A stretch of 64,000 bases of DNA from Rhipicephalus microplus. Lineage: Eukaryota > Arthropoda > Arachnida > Ixodida > Ixodidae. The position numbers were made by a program, and so were the translations under genes. Positions 11,222 to 25,200 of this stretch are shown here, piece after piece (within the stretch, counting starts at the first letter, position 1; each line of letters opens with the position of its first letter). The stretch lies in the NCBI RefSeq assembly GCF_043290135.1, contig NC_134702.1:84549317-84613316 (forward strand), in the 5' to 3' direction. A model generated the notes under the pieces. It made no database searches. It had not been told where the DNA came from and saw nothing but the letters and a program-made list of their open reading frames with translations.

Positions 11222-12464
11222 CCTACCGTACTCCTACCTTATACGACTCGCGCTTGGACTGTTTGGACCTCAGTACGCAGTTTCCCTATACTGCCGCTAG
11301 GTGCCGCATGAATTCCTGGAGTCGCGAATAGCCTAGCTTCAGTTTTCGCTGCGTGCCTTAAACGTGCCGCAGAGAAGGAAACGTTTGTGACCATAACATT
11401 GGCCGTTTCAAACTATATGCCAACTGCAAGTACACTCTAGACGCACTCACTACGCTACAATTCCTTCTTTCGCAAATCAGCGAAGGCCTCACTGCATGTA
11501 CGTAAACCAACATGCGAACGTATACGTAGCTGCTCAATTTGCAAGCTGCCCAACTTTTGCTGCTGCTGATGATGATGACTAAGTACATGTAAGTGCTTCT
11601 AAAAGGCCTTCGCAACACCTACTCATTGTTTAATGCAGATGTTTTTAAACTTGGCTCAATTTGACGCTGCTGCCACGCCATATTACATGCATTCAGAAGA
11701 CTTCTTATACACCACATTTCATTCATATATTATTCATTGCCGAAGCAGTTTCAGGCATTGTCATAGTTCTGCAGTGCAACACATGCCTGCTTGCCCCGCA
11801 AAATGCCGGGTTTCAATTTTTAGTCGGATGAAAGCATTTCCTTTATTCGCAGAGAGGTATTTATTTTTGTTATGTTTTTGCATCTTTGTCAATTTTTCTG
11901 TCACGGACAACGCTTATATTCACGTCACAACCAACGACGTCGACGCCAGAATTTCTGCGAATGGAACTTTAACGCTATCACGTTAGAAAGCGTTCCACAA
12001 AACTCCTTGAAAGCAAGTTGAACGTACGCATGTATACACGTGAATTTACCGTCGCAGTGTATATGAGCTGCAACATGGCTCCCGCGAACAAGAGGACTCT
12101 CAAGTCTGCATAGCGGCACCTAAAAACGCCTAACTCGTTCACTAAATGTCAATAACTGATCCTCAAATTCTTGTGTTGCTCCAAGGTCATGAGTAACCTC
12201 GGCCCTTAGCACCGTGTTGCAGCTCACATTGGGGGCCACTGTACGAGGTCCTTTGCTTTGTTATCTTATCACAAAAAATGTCTTATCTTTCTCCGAGCAC
12301 ATGAAATACCATGTCAGGTCATTTGCGAGGCAACAATTTTATCAACAAGTTTATTGAAGGCAGCTCTGTGAAGCTCGACATCTAGAGCAGGTCACTTCAA
12401 CTCGTTCACCCCATCACTCACGTTAGGTTGTTCACCTCACACTGCTTTGCTCTCTCTCCGACAG
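11222..12464. other. No assignable feature
   Basis: Mixed sequence. The frame 11633-11986 (+) shows no domain. Nothing supportable. Confidence 0.45.
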
Positions 12465-12995
12465 AGTTTTTTATCGATTGCCTAAAGCACTCAGGAGTCA
12501 TTGCCTCCAGTGCTGTAGCCGAGCGACTCGTTTTATTCTTGCCGAGTCCCGCTTGCCGCTTATCGAGCTCAAGTTGGCTCTCCACGGTCGCGTTCACAGC
12601 TACTACATAAGTGCCAGAAAACTAAAATCTACGAATCTTCACGAAGTGAATCATGACGAGTTCGCGAAGCTCTGGGAATCGTTCTTACGGTAAACCAGCG
12701 GTGACATTGTCCACTCGCACTTGTGACTACGTGACAACGCTTGTACAGTATATACAGCGTGCTTTTTTTGCCGTTGAGCCGCCACTTCTGGCGCACTCGA
12801 CTCCGGAGAATAACAGCTTGTCGACCTTGCCATCTTGCCGCTGCTTCCCCTTGTCCTCCCTTCCAGCATAACTTGTTGTCTGCGCACATGCCACACTCGC
12901 GCCTACAGAGTAGCAGTATAGTTGTCGACGTTGCCGCTTTGCCTTTCGCGGGTGCCAAGCGCCTTCACGATCTTTTTCATCTAAGGCAGAAATAA
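12465..12995 (+). other. Possible terminal exon or unknown repeat (speculative)
   Basis: A pyrimidine tract with CCGACAG precedes 12465 and would serve as a splice acceptor. One frame stays open from 12460 to the stop at 12691-12693 and includes LIELKLALHGRVHSYY and HDEFAKLWESFLR. A second frame is open over most of the same span. AATAAA lies at 12991-12996. The peptide matches no family I recognise, and two overlapping open frames weaken the case. Confidence 0.15.
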
Positions 12996-13226
12996 AATGT
13001 GTGGTCTGAAACGCGCTTATTGTTCATCGTCATCAGTGTCATCTCATGGCGTATAGTTTGTTCCTTCGTTGTTCCATCCATGTGCTGTGCCGTGATGACA
13101 GCCTCGTCCTCATCGGTACCTTGCATGTGCACGCTTATTCTTTATCGTCATGGCACGTGGGTATCATGCATACCCGTGCCACGAAAAGCGAAGCTTGGTG
13201 CGGTTTCTGCCTCACCATGTATACAC

Positions 13227-13289
<63 letters not shown>

Positions 13290-13291
13290 TT
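13227..13291. repeat. (TTTA)n microsatellite
   Basis: About 16 perfect tetranucleotide units. Confidence 0.95.
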
Positions 13292-13849
13292 CTATTTCTT
13301 TCTTTCGGTCACATTGTGTAATGCTCCCTCCAAACTGTTTCCTTCTTCCATGCCGAGAGTGTACCTTAACTCGCGTGCTTAGCTACGCAGCACATCTGTT
13401 GCCACAGGCAACACCGACCATCATGCGTTCATGTCCAGGCAACAATAATATGTGGTGACGGGAAATAACAACTGCAGACCTCAATGAAAAATCAGATTGC
13501 CGCACCGAAAACAGTTGATCGCTGACAAGCTAATGATCCAGAGAGTATAAGCCGCATTTGTGTACAACAGCATTTTCTGCGTACTCACCGGTGCCATCTT
13601 ACGAAAGGTTACATTATCAGTACTCCATGTCATATGTCCTTTTGTGACACAATTTTGTGTGGTATGGTGTTTGTGTGAACCATCGAATGTACATGAGTAC
13701 ATGTTCTTTCCATGTCATCTCATATCCATGTTCATGTAAATGAAGTCTGTTTTGTCATCATCGTTTTTGTATGCCTAAGAAAAGAATGTTCCGTGGAAAT
13801 GTTATTGACGTCTGTGACAATAATTTTTTCTAAACAGCTCGAATCCGGA
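13292..13849. other. No assignable feature
   Basis: No recognisable frame or repeat. Confidence 0.45.
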
Positions 13850-14290
13850 CGAGTTGCTATTATCTGGACTGCACGAATACACGTGGACCCCAACTCACGT
13901 AGGACTAGGTGGTAACGAGGCCCGCATGCTTGATTCCCGGGAACCTCCTCGCTCTCCATCGCCTGACTATCGCGAACCTAATCATTTCGAGACATCACAG
14001 CGATGTAAGAATCGAACAGGCTCCGATTTCCGCCTTCGGCGACGGGCCTGAATAAGGCTGACGAGCGCTGTCTCTTACGCCTGTACACAGTATAGCGCAT
14101 TGTGCCCTGGCGATACCTGAGCATTTCGAATCGGCCTTCTCCGAGGAATGCCCACACTGTGATCATTCACTTGCGGATACTTTCCACGTAGTGTGGGCAT
14201 GCCCGTCTAACCCAGTGATCGCCTAGTCACGTCCCCTTCACCCAAGACCCGAGAGAGCTGGGAGGCTGCCCTACGGAAGCTGCTCGCCCT
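13850..14290 (+). pseudogene. RNase H and C-terminal remnant of a non-LTR retrotransposon
   Basis: The frame from 13854 reads WTPTHVGLGGNEA, the W-x-P-x-H-x-G-x-x-GNE-A signature at the end of RNase H domains. A shifted frame at about 14117-14216 reads PEHFESAFSEECPHCDHSLA and then DTFHVVWACPSNP. This is the C-x-x-C / H / C terminal zinc segment of tick and other I-type polyproteins. About 14248-14285 gives TRESWEAALRKLLAL, the usual last helix. Frameshifts separate the parts. The upstream domains are absent, so the insertion is 5' truncated. Confidence 0.75.
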
Positions 14291-14299
14291 TTGAGGGCC

Positions 14300-14899
14300 A
14301 AAAAGCACCATAATCTGTAATTTGTAACAAGCTACAATTGAAGAAGTCAGTTTGTAGTGATGGGTGCCGACGACTTTGCAAGGTGTGGGGTGCACTATTT
14401 CAACCATTTATACAAACCATAAACGAATTCCTTGGCTCTGTAGACGGTTACTGAAGAACGTGCGACGCTGTCTCGGTGACACACAGCCAGCAAACCATTG
14501 TACTTATAGCTTAATTAAAAGTAAGAACAGCGCACAACGACCAAGTGCTTTGACACATTTACATTGGTTCTGAGTGCAAAACACAGACAAGATCAAGGGA
14601 ACGAAGACGCGGCGCTTCTCCTGTTTACTGTCTGTATTCTGTGTCCAGAACAAGTATGATGAATTTATTCCCGCTCGCCCAACTCGCAACTCTCTTAGAT
14701 TTAGAAAGCTCGAGGACATTATACCACAAGTCTTTCGCGTTCCATTCGCTTTCTGGCCGGTCTACCTCTATTTATCGAAAAAAAAAAAACTCCGCATTTG
14801 CTCATTCGGGAGATTTCATAGCAACGTGTTCCCGTTAATTGCTTTCTGTCCTCACCTAAAGAGAAGGGACACTGACATAAGGTGCGTAACACGCCATGT
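14300..14899. other. Short foldback at 14564-14653, otherwise unassigned
   Basis: The arms 14564-14590 and 14628-14653 are imperfect inverted copies around CACAGACAAG / CTGTCTGT, with a GC-rich loop. This looks like a small foldback repeat. The rest of the stretch holds nothing I can assign. Confidence 0.4.
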
Positions 14900-15644
14900 T
14901 TTAGGGGCGAAGCTCCTTATAGCGGCACCCGTTCGTCCCTCGTGGTCCTAGTCGTAGTGGTAGTGTGTAACTAGTGTCACATTTTGACTTCCAAGGTGGT
15001 GCCGGTGGGAAATTTCTCCTGTGCGCTGCTGAACTATAAAAAAAATTCGCAGCGTGCGCGTTAACTCAAAGCCGAATTCTCCTGTCTCTCATTACCCCTT
15101 AGCAGCCATTGACATGTACATTGAGCACTATCTGACAAGAAAGGGTTGCTACGTTATACTCGCTGGGTGTAACCTCCTTAGTTTTAGAACGGTTTTGCGA
15201 GCGTTGAGCCGCAGTGCCTTGAATACAATGAACTAGTATATACCATGAATGAACTCGAGGTGGTTAAAGGTGGGAAGTAGATACGAAGCGCAAGCCGTAA
15301 GAAAGTGTGCGTGTGCCACCTTTTGTTTAGTCCTTGGAATGTCCGCTGGATGGCGGTGCTTCTATATGGGGAATATATAATGAAAAGATGCGAGATGGTG
15401 GTACTCAGAGTGTTGAATAGATGGACGAACGGCCACACAGACATGCATAGATGGACGCATGAACGGACGCAGGGGCGGACGCATGGACGAACGCAGGGAC
15501 GGACACACGAACAGACGCACACACGGACGGGCGGATGGACGCATGGACGGTCACACAGACGGACGCATGGACGGACGGAAGCAAGAACGCATGGACGGAC
15601 GAATGCTTCGCCTCACTCTCCATCATTCACTCCATGTATATGCT
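14900..15644 (+). mobile_element. F-family element, full-length copy
   Basis: The left end TTAGGGGCGAAGCTCCTTA starts at 14901. The interior to 15410 matches 22240-22590 in reverse. A degenerate tandem array of GGACGCAT-like words spans 15417-15603. The right end is the reverse complement of AGCATAT...GAGTGAATGATG...GCGAAGCAT (15605-15644). GCGAAGC occurs at 14907-14913 and its complement at 15605-15611, so the two ends share a short inverted word. It carries no protein frame and must be non-autonomous. It is named F here and is not matched to a published family. Confidence 0.65.
15417..15603. repeat. Degenerate GGAC-type tandem array
   Basis: Words such as GGACGCAT, GGACGAAC and GGACACAC repeat with period 4 within an 8-12 base pattern. 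The array lies between the ends of the F-family element. Confidence 0.85.
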
Positions 15645-16073
15645 GCCATTTTTGTTATCCTTCCAAGTGCTCTAAGATAGTCTTTCAGTGTATCTCATGC
15701 AAACTAGAAGACAGCCGCTTGACCCACGAATTCACCAAACACCACGCCATGTTCACACTTCTCGCCTATTCCACCATTATCTTTCTTTTACCGTTACCTC
15801 GACAGCAGGACGTGGTGGCTGGCTGCCGATACGATACACTGAACGGATAAGAGTACATAGGACGCTCGGTGCGTCGCTTTACGCTTGCCACTTCTCGAGT
15901 GAGGACCCTTCACATAAGCCTCGAGCCGCGAACATGCACACGTGTGAGCGGCCGGACGCGTCGTGTCGTCGCCCATGTATCGTTTATTACTGAAGGTCAA
16001 CCTTCGTCCTGGCATCTGTGACATACAGCAGAATATTCGTTGTCAAGTGTTCTTGCTATTGTTACAAGTATGA
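15645..16073. other. No assignable feature
   Basis: Nothing recognisable between the F-family copy and the next SINE. Confidence 0.45.
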
Positions 16074-16086
16074 CAACTCTACTTCA

Positions 16087-16328
16087 GCCCCGCCACGGTG
16101 GTCTAGTGGCTGAGGTACTCGGCTGCTGACCCGCAGGTCGCGGGATCAAATCCCGGCTGCGGCGGCTGCAAAATTCCGATGGAGGTGGAAATGTTGTAGG
16201 CCCGTGTACTCAGATTTGGGTGCACGTTAAAGAACTCCAGGTGGTCGAAATTTCCGGAGCCCTCCACTGCGGCGTCTCTCATAATCATATGGTGGTTTTG
16301 GGACGTTAAACCCCACAAATCAATCAAT
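16087..16328 (+). mobile_element. Ruka-like SINE with target-site duplication
   Basis: Full-length plus-strand copy. Box A-like GGTGGTCTAGTGG is at 16096, and the box B region around CGGGATCAAATCCC is at 16141-16154. The conserved body follows, with an AATCAATC tail. The direct repeat CAACTCTACTTCA lies at 16074-16086 and 16329-16341. RNA polymerase III is the expected transcriber of an active copy. One base of box B differs from other copies in the window. Confidence 0.94.
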
Positions 16329-16341
16329 CAACTCTACTTCA

Positions 16342-16779
16342 TGTGTGACGGGCGGGTGCCTTCTGCGCTAGCTATTATACGCAGACGTTACACTAAGGTG
16401 TCACTAAGATGTGCATACCTGAGGCAAGTGCGAGTATTCTGTGCTGGCTGTAGAAGCGGGTGTTACAATAGAGACAAAGGGGAGTCTTCTACACTCTTTA
16501 AAGAAGTAGGCGCTACAACAGAAGCACTACTGGGAGCGGTTCAATCATTCAACACTGTACCTATGGAAAAAATGTGCAACGATGAAGTCACTAGTCTTTA
16601 TTTACTGTGACTAGTGGGATCATTCTGCGCTATCTATAAAAACGGGAGAGACGATAGCCTGACTAAGGTCCAGTTGTGACGAATGTGAGCCCTCTGCTCT
16701 AATTTGGCATAGAACGAGTCATGCACTTATATAAGCTACACCAGAATAATACAAGAATGGTGACAAGTAAAAAAATCAC
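16342..16779. other. No assignable feature
   Basis: A short open frame at 16341-16610 without a domain. Nothing else. Confidence 0.45.
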
Positions 16780-16909
16780 AGCATATCCACGGAGTGAATG
16801 ATGATGAGTGGGAAAAAACTTCGGAGGGTTTTATTGGTAAACGGTGAATCGTCCGCTGTCCGTGTCCGTCCATCTGTCTGCCTGTCTGCCTGCCTGTCTA
16901 TCCATCCAT

Positions 16910-16962
<53 letters not shown>

Positions 16963-17150
16963 TGTCTGTCTGTCTGTCTATCTATCTGTCTGTCTATCTA
17001 TCTGTCTGTCTATATGTCTGTCTGTCTATCCGTCTGTCTGTCACTCACACTAGCGCCACCTGCTCAGTGAGTCATACATGTAGGTGGTTGCGATCCGGTC
17101 ACAAAAGACATGTATGGACCAACCCATGGCTTCACGAGTTTCACCCCTAA
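16780..17150 (-). mobile_element. F-family element with CTGC/TCTG array
   Basis: It starts with AGCATATCCACGGAGTGAAT (16780), the family's right end, reversed. A tetranucleotide array follows at 16863-17042. It ends near 17145 with TTTCACCCCTAAAG, the worn complement of the left end. The GCGAAGC words at both ends are degraded here. No protein frame. Confidence 0.6.
16863..17042. repeat. (CTGC)n(TCTG)n(TCTA)n compound microsatellite
   Basis: Interrupted CTGC units first, then TCTG and TCTA units. The cysteine/leucine/serine-rich frames across it are artefacts. Confidence 0.93.
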
Positions 17151-18035
17151 AGAATTCCCGCCCGCATCTTCCCAAGGAGGGAACTCGAATAAATGAGTCG
17201 CAGAGTGGTGTGGGTATCAAGTGAATGCTGCGTAATTGGGTATGGCTTGGGAATACTTATTCGTTATTTCGTCTTTATTATTCTTATTTATTGAATGATG
17301 GAGAACCGTTGCCTTAAACGTCAAGCGAAAGCCAAATAAAGATGCCCTTGACTGAATTCCGAACGCGCGATCCAGTGCCTACATATACGAGGGGGCCAGT
17401 AACAGTGGTGCTGCGCGAACAGTCGTTCGTGTACTCGCAGACACTGCGTGCTTGCGAAGCGAGAGAGGGGGAGGGGAGCGACAATTTAGCGGGTGTCTTT
17501 CTAGGCCAGCACAAGACGCGAACATGCGCAGTTGGGCCGAAGAGCGACATCGTGCGACTAACGAATGATTTTAAAAAAAGACATAACAATCCAGAAATGA
17601 GGCGCGCATGGGCATTAGCATATATATGTGCCACCTCAGTTGTTCCGACACATCACGTGTCTGGAAAGAGTTATTAACGATTTAGAGTACGTAGGTACTC
17701 TACTATGAGAGTGCGTAGAACCGGCTCTGTGCATAGAGAAAGTGGTTAACGATTTCGAGAACATCTTACTCAGCTATGGGAGAGCAATGAGCCGTCCCTA
17801 AACTGTCCGGTATGCAGTCTCACTGAATACGTTTAACGTGTACTGCAAATCGATTGCTACGGAGTTTCTCAATGCTATCTCTCAAAACTGCCATTTTTGT
17901 CCTAGTTTACTTTTTATAATAAACTATTTTTTATCTGTAAGCTGTGTTTACTGTGAGAACCAATAGCTTAAATGTTTATACCTTCCATCAAGCCATGCAA
18001 CTTCTAGCCTACAGCGTGAACATACGATAGCAGTA
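17151..18035. other. No assignable feature
   Basis: No recognisable element. A frame at 17342-17677 (+) has no domain. Confidence 0.45.
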
Positions 18036-18071
18036 GTAGTAAACAACTTTATTAGGACAGCTTACGGTTTC

Positions 18072-18494
18072 CTAAGTAACGAGGGCTGTCAGGCCATGCC
18101 TGGTCGCCATTTCGTCAGTGCGTTTGATGGCCCGGAGCTGGGTGTCCTGGCTTGTAGTCGTGAGGATTCTCTCCCAGGCCTCGCTTGAAGGTGACTGTCC
18201 TAGGAGGTTCGGTGGGGGAGGGTCCTTGCTGCATCCCCAGATGATGTGGTGCAAGCGGCATGTGTCTTGCAAAGGGTGCACGTAGATGTGAAGAAGGCTG
18301 GGTATATGTGTCTGTATATGTACGGGGAAGGGAATGAGTTCGTTTGGAGCCGCCGCCGAGTGATTTGTTGAGCTTTGTTTAGTTGCGGGTGCGGAGTGGT
18401 CTGGTTTCCCTTGATAGCTTGTAGTACTAAGTGATGTCATGAAAGGTGATGAGTGGTTCGGTTGCTTCGGTACCATGGTCCGAAGTCTGGCCAA
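18072..18494 (-). pseudogene. C-terminal zinc segment remnant
   Basis: The frame includes CRLHHIIWGCSKDPPPPNLL, then SEAWERILTTTSQDTQLRAI and a final helix DEMATRHGLTALVT before the stop. The C-H-x-x-W-x-C pattern followed by W-E and QLRAI is the standard end of tick I-type polyproteins. The upstream half of the frame (serine/proline-rich) is probably out of frame with the original. Confidence 0.75.
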
Positions 18495-18498
18495 CCAC

Positions 18499-19011
18499 TC
18501 AGCGTACGAGTCCTTGAGCTTGTCTGTGGGCGGCTTCGTTACCCGGGTTTCCTGCGTGCGCTGGGACCCAGATGAGTTGAATTAAACGGAGATCGTCATC
18601 GTCGGTGCTGCTGGGAGCAGTGTAGTATGAGGCATTGCGTGCCACTTGGGGCAGAGGACGGAGTATTCGCGCCGTGGTAGGGAAAACAGTGCCACGGGCC
18701 AATCGGGTGATGGCAGATTTAGAGTCACTAATGATTGTTTTAAATGCGGCTATTGCGGCTAGTGCTATGGCAGCTTCTTCGGCCTCGGTTGGGTCCTGCG
18801 TGCATATGGAGCCGGCACACATCGTGGTAGGCTCTTTATCGACCGGGGTACGTTTCGATGAGACATTGATATCATATGCCTCTTTGAAGGCTGGGTATCT
18901 TGCCGCGTCGACGTGAGCCGCCATAGTGTTCATACCGTAGGTACTGTGAAAGTTTCTGGCGTGGGTCGATCGTCTACCGTCATGAGTGACGGCCAGCATG
19001 TTCTTCGGCAA
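18499..19011 (-). pseudogene. RNase H domain remnant
   Basis: Ordered signatures are AAHVDAARYP (first acidic residue), TEAEEAAIALAAI (catalytic glutamate), TIISDSKSAITRLARG (second aspartate) and LIWVPAHAGNPGNEAAHRQA (histidine and the GNE turn). The four landmark positions are present, so this part of the polyprotein decayed little. It would have removed RNA from the RNA-DNA hybrid during insertion. Confidence 0.88.
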
Positions 19012-19130
19012 CGGCTACAGAATGAAGCGCTGCCTGATGGGGGTGGTAGCGAGACCAAATCTTGTCCGCTAGGTGAGGGGGGAATGCCGATACGTTAGAG
19101 TATCCATCTTCCGGTTTTGCGACCACGCAA

Positions 19131-19406
19131 TCATTCAATTTGTGCAGTTCGGTGTGCTTCGATAAGTTCATCTATTGTATTGTCAATTCTAAGACGGAGG
19201 AGGTGCCTGGTCGATGTGGTGCGGGAGAGGCCCAAAGCAATCTTGTGGGCTGTGCGAATAAGTCTGTCAACTTTTTCTTTTTCAGCATTGAGGAGTCGTA
19301 GGTATGGTAAGGCGTAAGTGATTCTTGTGGTTACGAAGGCATTTAACAGCTGGAGAAGTTCATTTTCTTTCATGCCATGTTTCCGCGCAGAGATTCTCCT
19401 TAACAT
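19131..19406 (-). pseudogene. RT thumb/connection remnant
   Basis: It reads LLQLLNAFVTTRITYALPYL followed by VDRLIRTAHKIALGL and a HLLRLRIDNTIDEL stretch. This is the helical segment between RT and RNase H in this retrotransposon type. It is intact over about 90 codons. Confidence 0.8.
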
Positions 19407-19415
19407 ATGGGTAGT

Positions 19416-19826
19416 CTATAGTGCGATGGTATTGCTCCTGCCGGCTTGTACGTGAAGGCCGAGAACGCGCATGTGCTGCACTATTGGTATTTCGGATCCG
19501 GCGATCCTGAGAGTGATGGTTGGTAATGGCGGGTGTTTAACCTTACGGTAGTCAGGAGTATGAAGAAGAATGAGCTCCAATTTCTCTACTGAGCACTTGA
19601 GACCCGCACGCGCGACGTATTCAGCCACTGTGTCCACGGCGCGTTGCAGTGCCTCCTCGATCTGTCCGTCGAGGCCGGTAGTGGTCCATACCGTCACGTC
19701 GTCCGCGTATAGGGTGTGTCGGATGTTGGGTATGCGGTCTAGTAACTGTGGGAGTTGACTCATTACAAGGTTGAAGAGGAGAGGTGAAAACTGCTGCCTG
19801 TGTCGTGCCTTTGTTGGATAGGGCAA
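19416..19826 (-). pseudogene. Reverse transcriptase remnant with YADD box
   Basis: It contains QQFSPLLFNLVMSQLPQLL (motif B region, normally GxVLSPLLFN), then HTLYADDVTVWTT. The YADD catalytic box is encoded by the complement of 19698-19709. CSVEKLELILLHTP and MRVLGLHV follow, matching the motif D/E region. Both catalytic aspartates are kept, but the frame is shifted relative to both neighbours. Confidence 0.88.
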
Positions 19827-20305
19827 GTCGCTTCATTGCATTGCTGTCACTCCGGGAAAGTTCCACAGTGTGGCCTTGTAAGAAGGAGCACACGCAGTTG
19901 TAAATACGTTCCCCAGGGTTTGTTAAAGCCAAGTGCTGGGCTATCGCTTGATGAGTCACGTTATCGAACGCCTTGCGTAAGTCAATGCCTAGCATTGCTC
20001 GCGTGCCCGCACGTACAGGGTCTTTCAATGAATCGTGGTAGATGGGTACCAGGGCGTCTTGACTATATAAGCGGGCGCGAAAACCGAGCATGGTTGGAGG
20101 GAAAAGGTCTTGCTCTTCTGCAAGTGTTTCTAGCCGAGCCAGGACCACGTGCACAAAAAGTTTGTCAAGGCATGAAGTTAACGAGAAGGGGCGAAAATAT
20201 GAAAAATCTGCCTTTTTTTCGGGCTTTGGTATAAACACTATTTTCGCGTGCTTTCATTCTGGAATAGTGCCGGCATGCCAGCGGTCGTTGAAATATTTAG
20301 TGAGG
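19621..20305 (-). pseudogene. Reverse transcriptase remnant, fingers and motif A
   Basis: On the minus strand the protein reads FIPKPEKKADFSYFRPFSLT, an RT entry motif where most relatives have LRPI, then LARLETLAEEQDLFP, GFRARLYSQD and LGIDLRKAFDNVTH. The last is motif A with its catalytic aspartate. From about 19800 onward this frame becomes unrelated, marking a frameshift into the frame described at 19416-19826. Confidence 0.85.
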
Positions 20306-20312
20306 GCAGTAA

Positions 20313-20981
20313 TGCCTAGTTCACACTGAAACATCCGCTTTCTACAGCGACCGAAATTCCCCTGCCGCCGAAACGCAGCGTCGTTCGCACTGGACGCACC
20401 CCGCACCGCCGAATATGCCATCTACTACGGGGCGAACGCGGGATGGATGCGCTGTCACCCGGTTGTTGTCGCGACTCGCAGACGCTACCACGCTATCCGG
20501 TGGTGCATACTTCGACGATTCTCGTACGCAAGAAGCAAGAAAAGACAGTACTGCTTACTTTGCTGGCAAGTGGCCGTCTTGTAATGCACGAAGAGCAGAA
20601 AAACCACCAACGCCAGCGGCGTTGATGGGTTTGTTTTGTTCTGCAAGACCGCAACAAGCTCGCTCACGCCAACAGCATGCTCGGTCACCTCTTTCACGAA
20701 ATACGGAGGCGAAGTAGGCACAGAGTAGGTTAAACTCCCGTTGGTTTCAACATTCAGTTACGTGCACTACAGCATAACAAGTAAGTTGGGCTTGGCCGCT
20801 ATTTTTCAAAATTCCTTGACTAGCGCTCCTATTGGTCCGCGGTGACCGATTCGGCGGCAGCCGCCGCAAAAATCGGTCCGAGAGTGATCGGCACGGAGAG
20901 GGCCCTTTCGGCGGAACTCGCCGCCACCGAACCGGATTTGGAGCACTTTCGGCGGCCGGAATGCTCAGTGTGAACGCGGCC
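20313..20981. mobile_element. Harbinger-like MITE inserted in the LINE
   Basis: The ends are imperfect inverted repeats, TGCCTAGTTCACACTGAA at 20313-20330 against the complement of 20964-20981 (GGCCGCGTTCACACTGAG). They are flanked by TAA (20310-20312) and TTA (20982-20984). A GTTCACACT-type terminus and a TWA three-base target are typical of PIF/Harbinger. The two flanking triplets differ at the middle base, which weakens the call. The interior is GC-rich with CCGCCGAAA words and has no transposase frame. Confidence 0.6.
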
Positions 20982-21007
20982 TTACTGACCTTGTGCCAAG
21001 GTTGCGG

Positions 21008-21248
21008 ATTGTTTGCGACACGCTACATTTCGTGCCGATGTGTTACCCAGACAACACTGCGTCTTCCTCTTTCTTGACGAAGGGACGCTGGACGCGCTGA
21101 AACGCGCATGCGTCAAAGCGACGCAGCGCGGCGCGCGCCTGTGAGTATATGGCAGGACCGGCGCCTGGCGTGGCAACGCCGGCGTGACGCGACGAAACGA
21201 ACGCCGACGAGCACGGGCACCGCGTCACGACGAAATGTATTGGCGCCT
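21008..21248 (+). repeat. GC-rich module shared with 33370-33750
   Basis: Bases from CGACACGCTACATTTCG to CCGCGTCACGACG match 33510-33735 closely. In both places the module leads directly into the 148-bp core repeats. At 33370-33750 it has weak inverted ends (CCCAATATACTCC against GGAATGTATTGG), so it may be a small transposon. The left part is missing here. Confidence 0.6.
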
Positions 21249-21990
<742 letters not shown>

Positions 21991-21991
21991 A

Positions 21992-22590
21992 AATCACATC
22001 GTATTTATGGAGTGCATGATGATGAGTAGGGCGAAGCATCCATTAGTCCGTCCGCGCTTGAGTTCGTCCGCGCTTGAGTCCGTCAGTTCGTTCGTTCTCT
22101 CCGCCCGCCCGTGCGACCGTCTGTGCTTCCGTCCATGTGTGCGTTTATCCATCCGTTCGCGAATCCGTCCGTTCGTGCATCCGTCCAATGCGTCTATCTG
22201 TTAGTCTGTCGATCCATCCGTCCATCTTGTGAACACCCGAGTACCACCATCTCGCATCCTTCCATCATATATTCATCATTAGAGTTACTCTAAATACTAC
22301 CTTTCGGTAGGTTAGCATATGCAGTAACTCTATTTAGCATATAGAAGTACCGCCATCCAGCGGACATTCCAAGGAGTAAATTAGAGGGGGCCCGGACGGA
22401 CTGGAGGAGCGGCACGTGCGTACTTTCTCACGGCCTGCGCTTCGTGTCTAATTCCCACCTTTCATCGCCTCTAACACATAGCACTGCGGCCCAACCCTCG
22501 CTAAACGTTGCTAAAACAAAGGTGGTTATGCCCAGCGAGTTTAACATGGCAACCCTTTCTTGTTATACAATGCTCCCAGTGCGTCCCTCA
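21992..22590 (-). mobile_element. F-family element, reverse copy
   Basis: It starts with GGAGTGCATGATGATGAGTAG and GGGCGAAGCATCC (GCGAAGC at 22031-22037). A worn GTCC/GTTC array follows at 22047-22225. Then comes the interior that matches 15131-15410 in reverse, including the block AGTACCACCATCTCGCATCC and the block GTACCGCCATCCAGCGGACA. It abuts the G-family tail on its left with almost no gap. The far end is lost near 22590. Confidence 0.62.
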
Positions 22591-22739
22591 GTTACTAGTT
22601 TGATTTTTTTAGTAAGCGTAAAGCTCAGGCAAACTTTATAGGATATTAAGTCACCGATACTCGTCTCTGTAGGTCATTTCATCAGAAACAACTATCTCTT
22701 TATTTGTGATTAACGTGCGCGGGTTTTCTCCTCAAGTCA

Positions 22740-23040
22740 AATGAGTACGCGTGCGCCGCTCCTCCCGTCCGGCCGTGGAGATGGCTACCTACAACTACGA
22801 CGCACTACTACTACTACTACTACTACTACTACGTACATACATACATACATACATACATACATACATACATACATACATACATACATACATACATACATAC
22901 ATACATACATACATACATACATACATACATACATACATACATACATACATACATACATACATACATGCATACATACATACATACATACATACATCGCGGA
23001 CGCACGACCCACGGCTTAAGGAGCTTCTCCCCTAAAGCGA
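22740..23040. repeat. (ACT)n(ATAC)n array bordered by an F-type end
   Basis: (ACT)n at about 22801-22831 runs into (TACA)n at 22833-22994 with one CATG unit. The sequence to the right, AAGGAGCTTCTCCCCTAAAG (23018-23037), is the complement of the F-family left end. The array may therefore belong to another member of that family. Confidence 0.8.

Positions 23041-25200
<2,160 letters not shown>

Larger units (their letters stand above)
18036..20309 (-). mobile_element. Decayed non-LTR retrotransposon, RT to 3' end
   Basis: On the minus strand it runs from an RT start near 20305 through RT, thumb, RNase H and a C-terminal zinc segment to a polyadenylation signal AATAAA (complement of 18048-18053). 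It ends in a short TACTACTACTGC tail. At least four frameshifts split the coding region. A Harbinger-like element at 20313-20981 interrupts it, and a few more LINE-like bases follow at 20985-21005. The endonuclease and ORF1 are missing. The domain order indicates the I-superclade. Confidence 0.88.
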
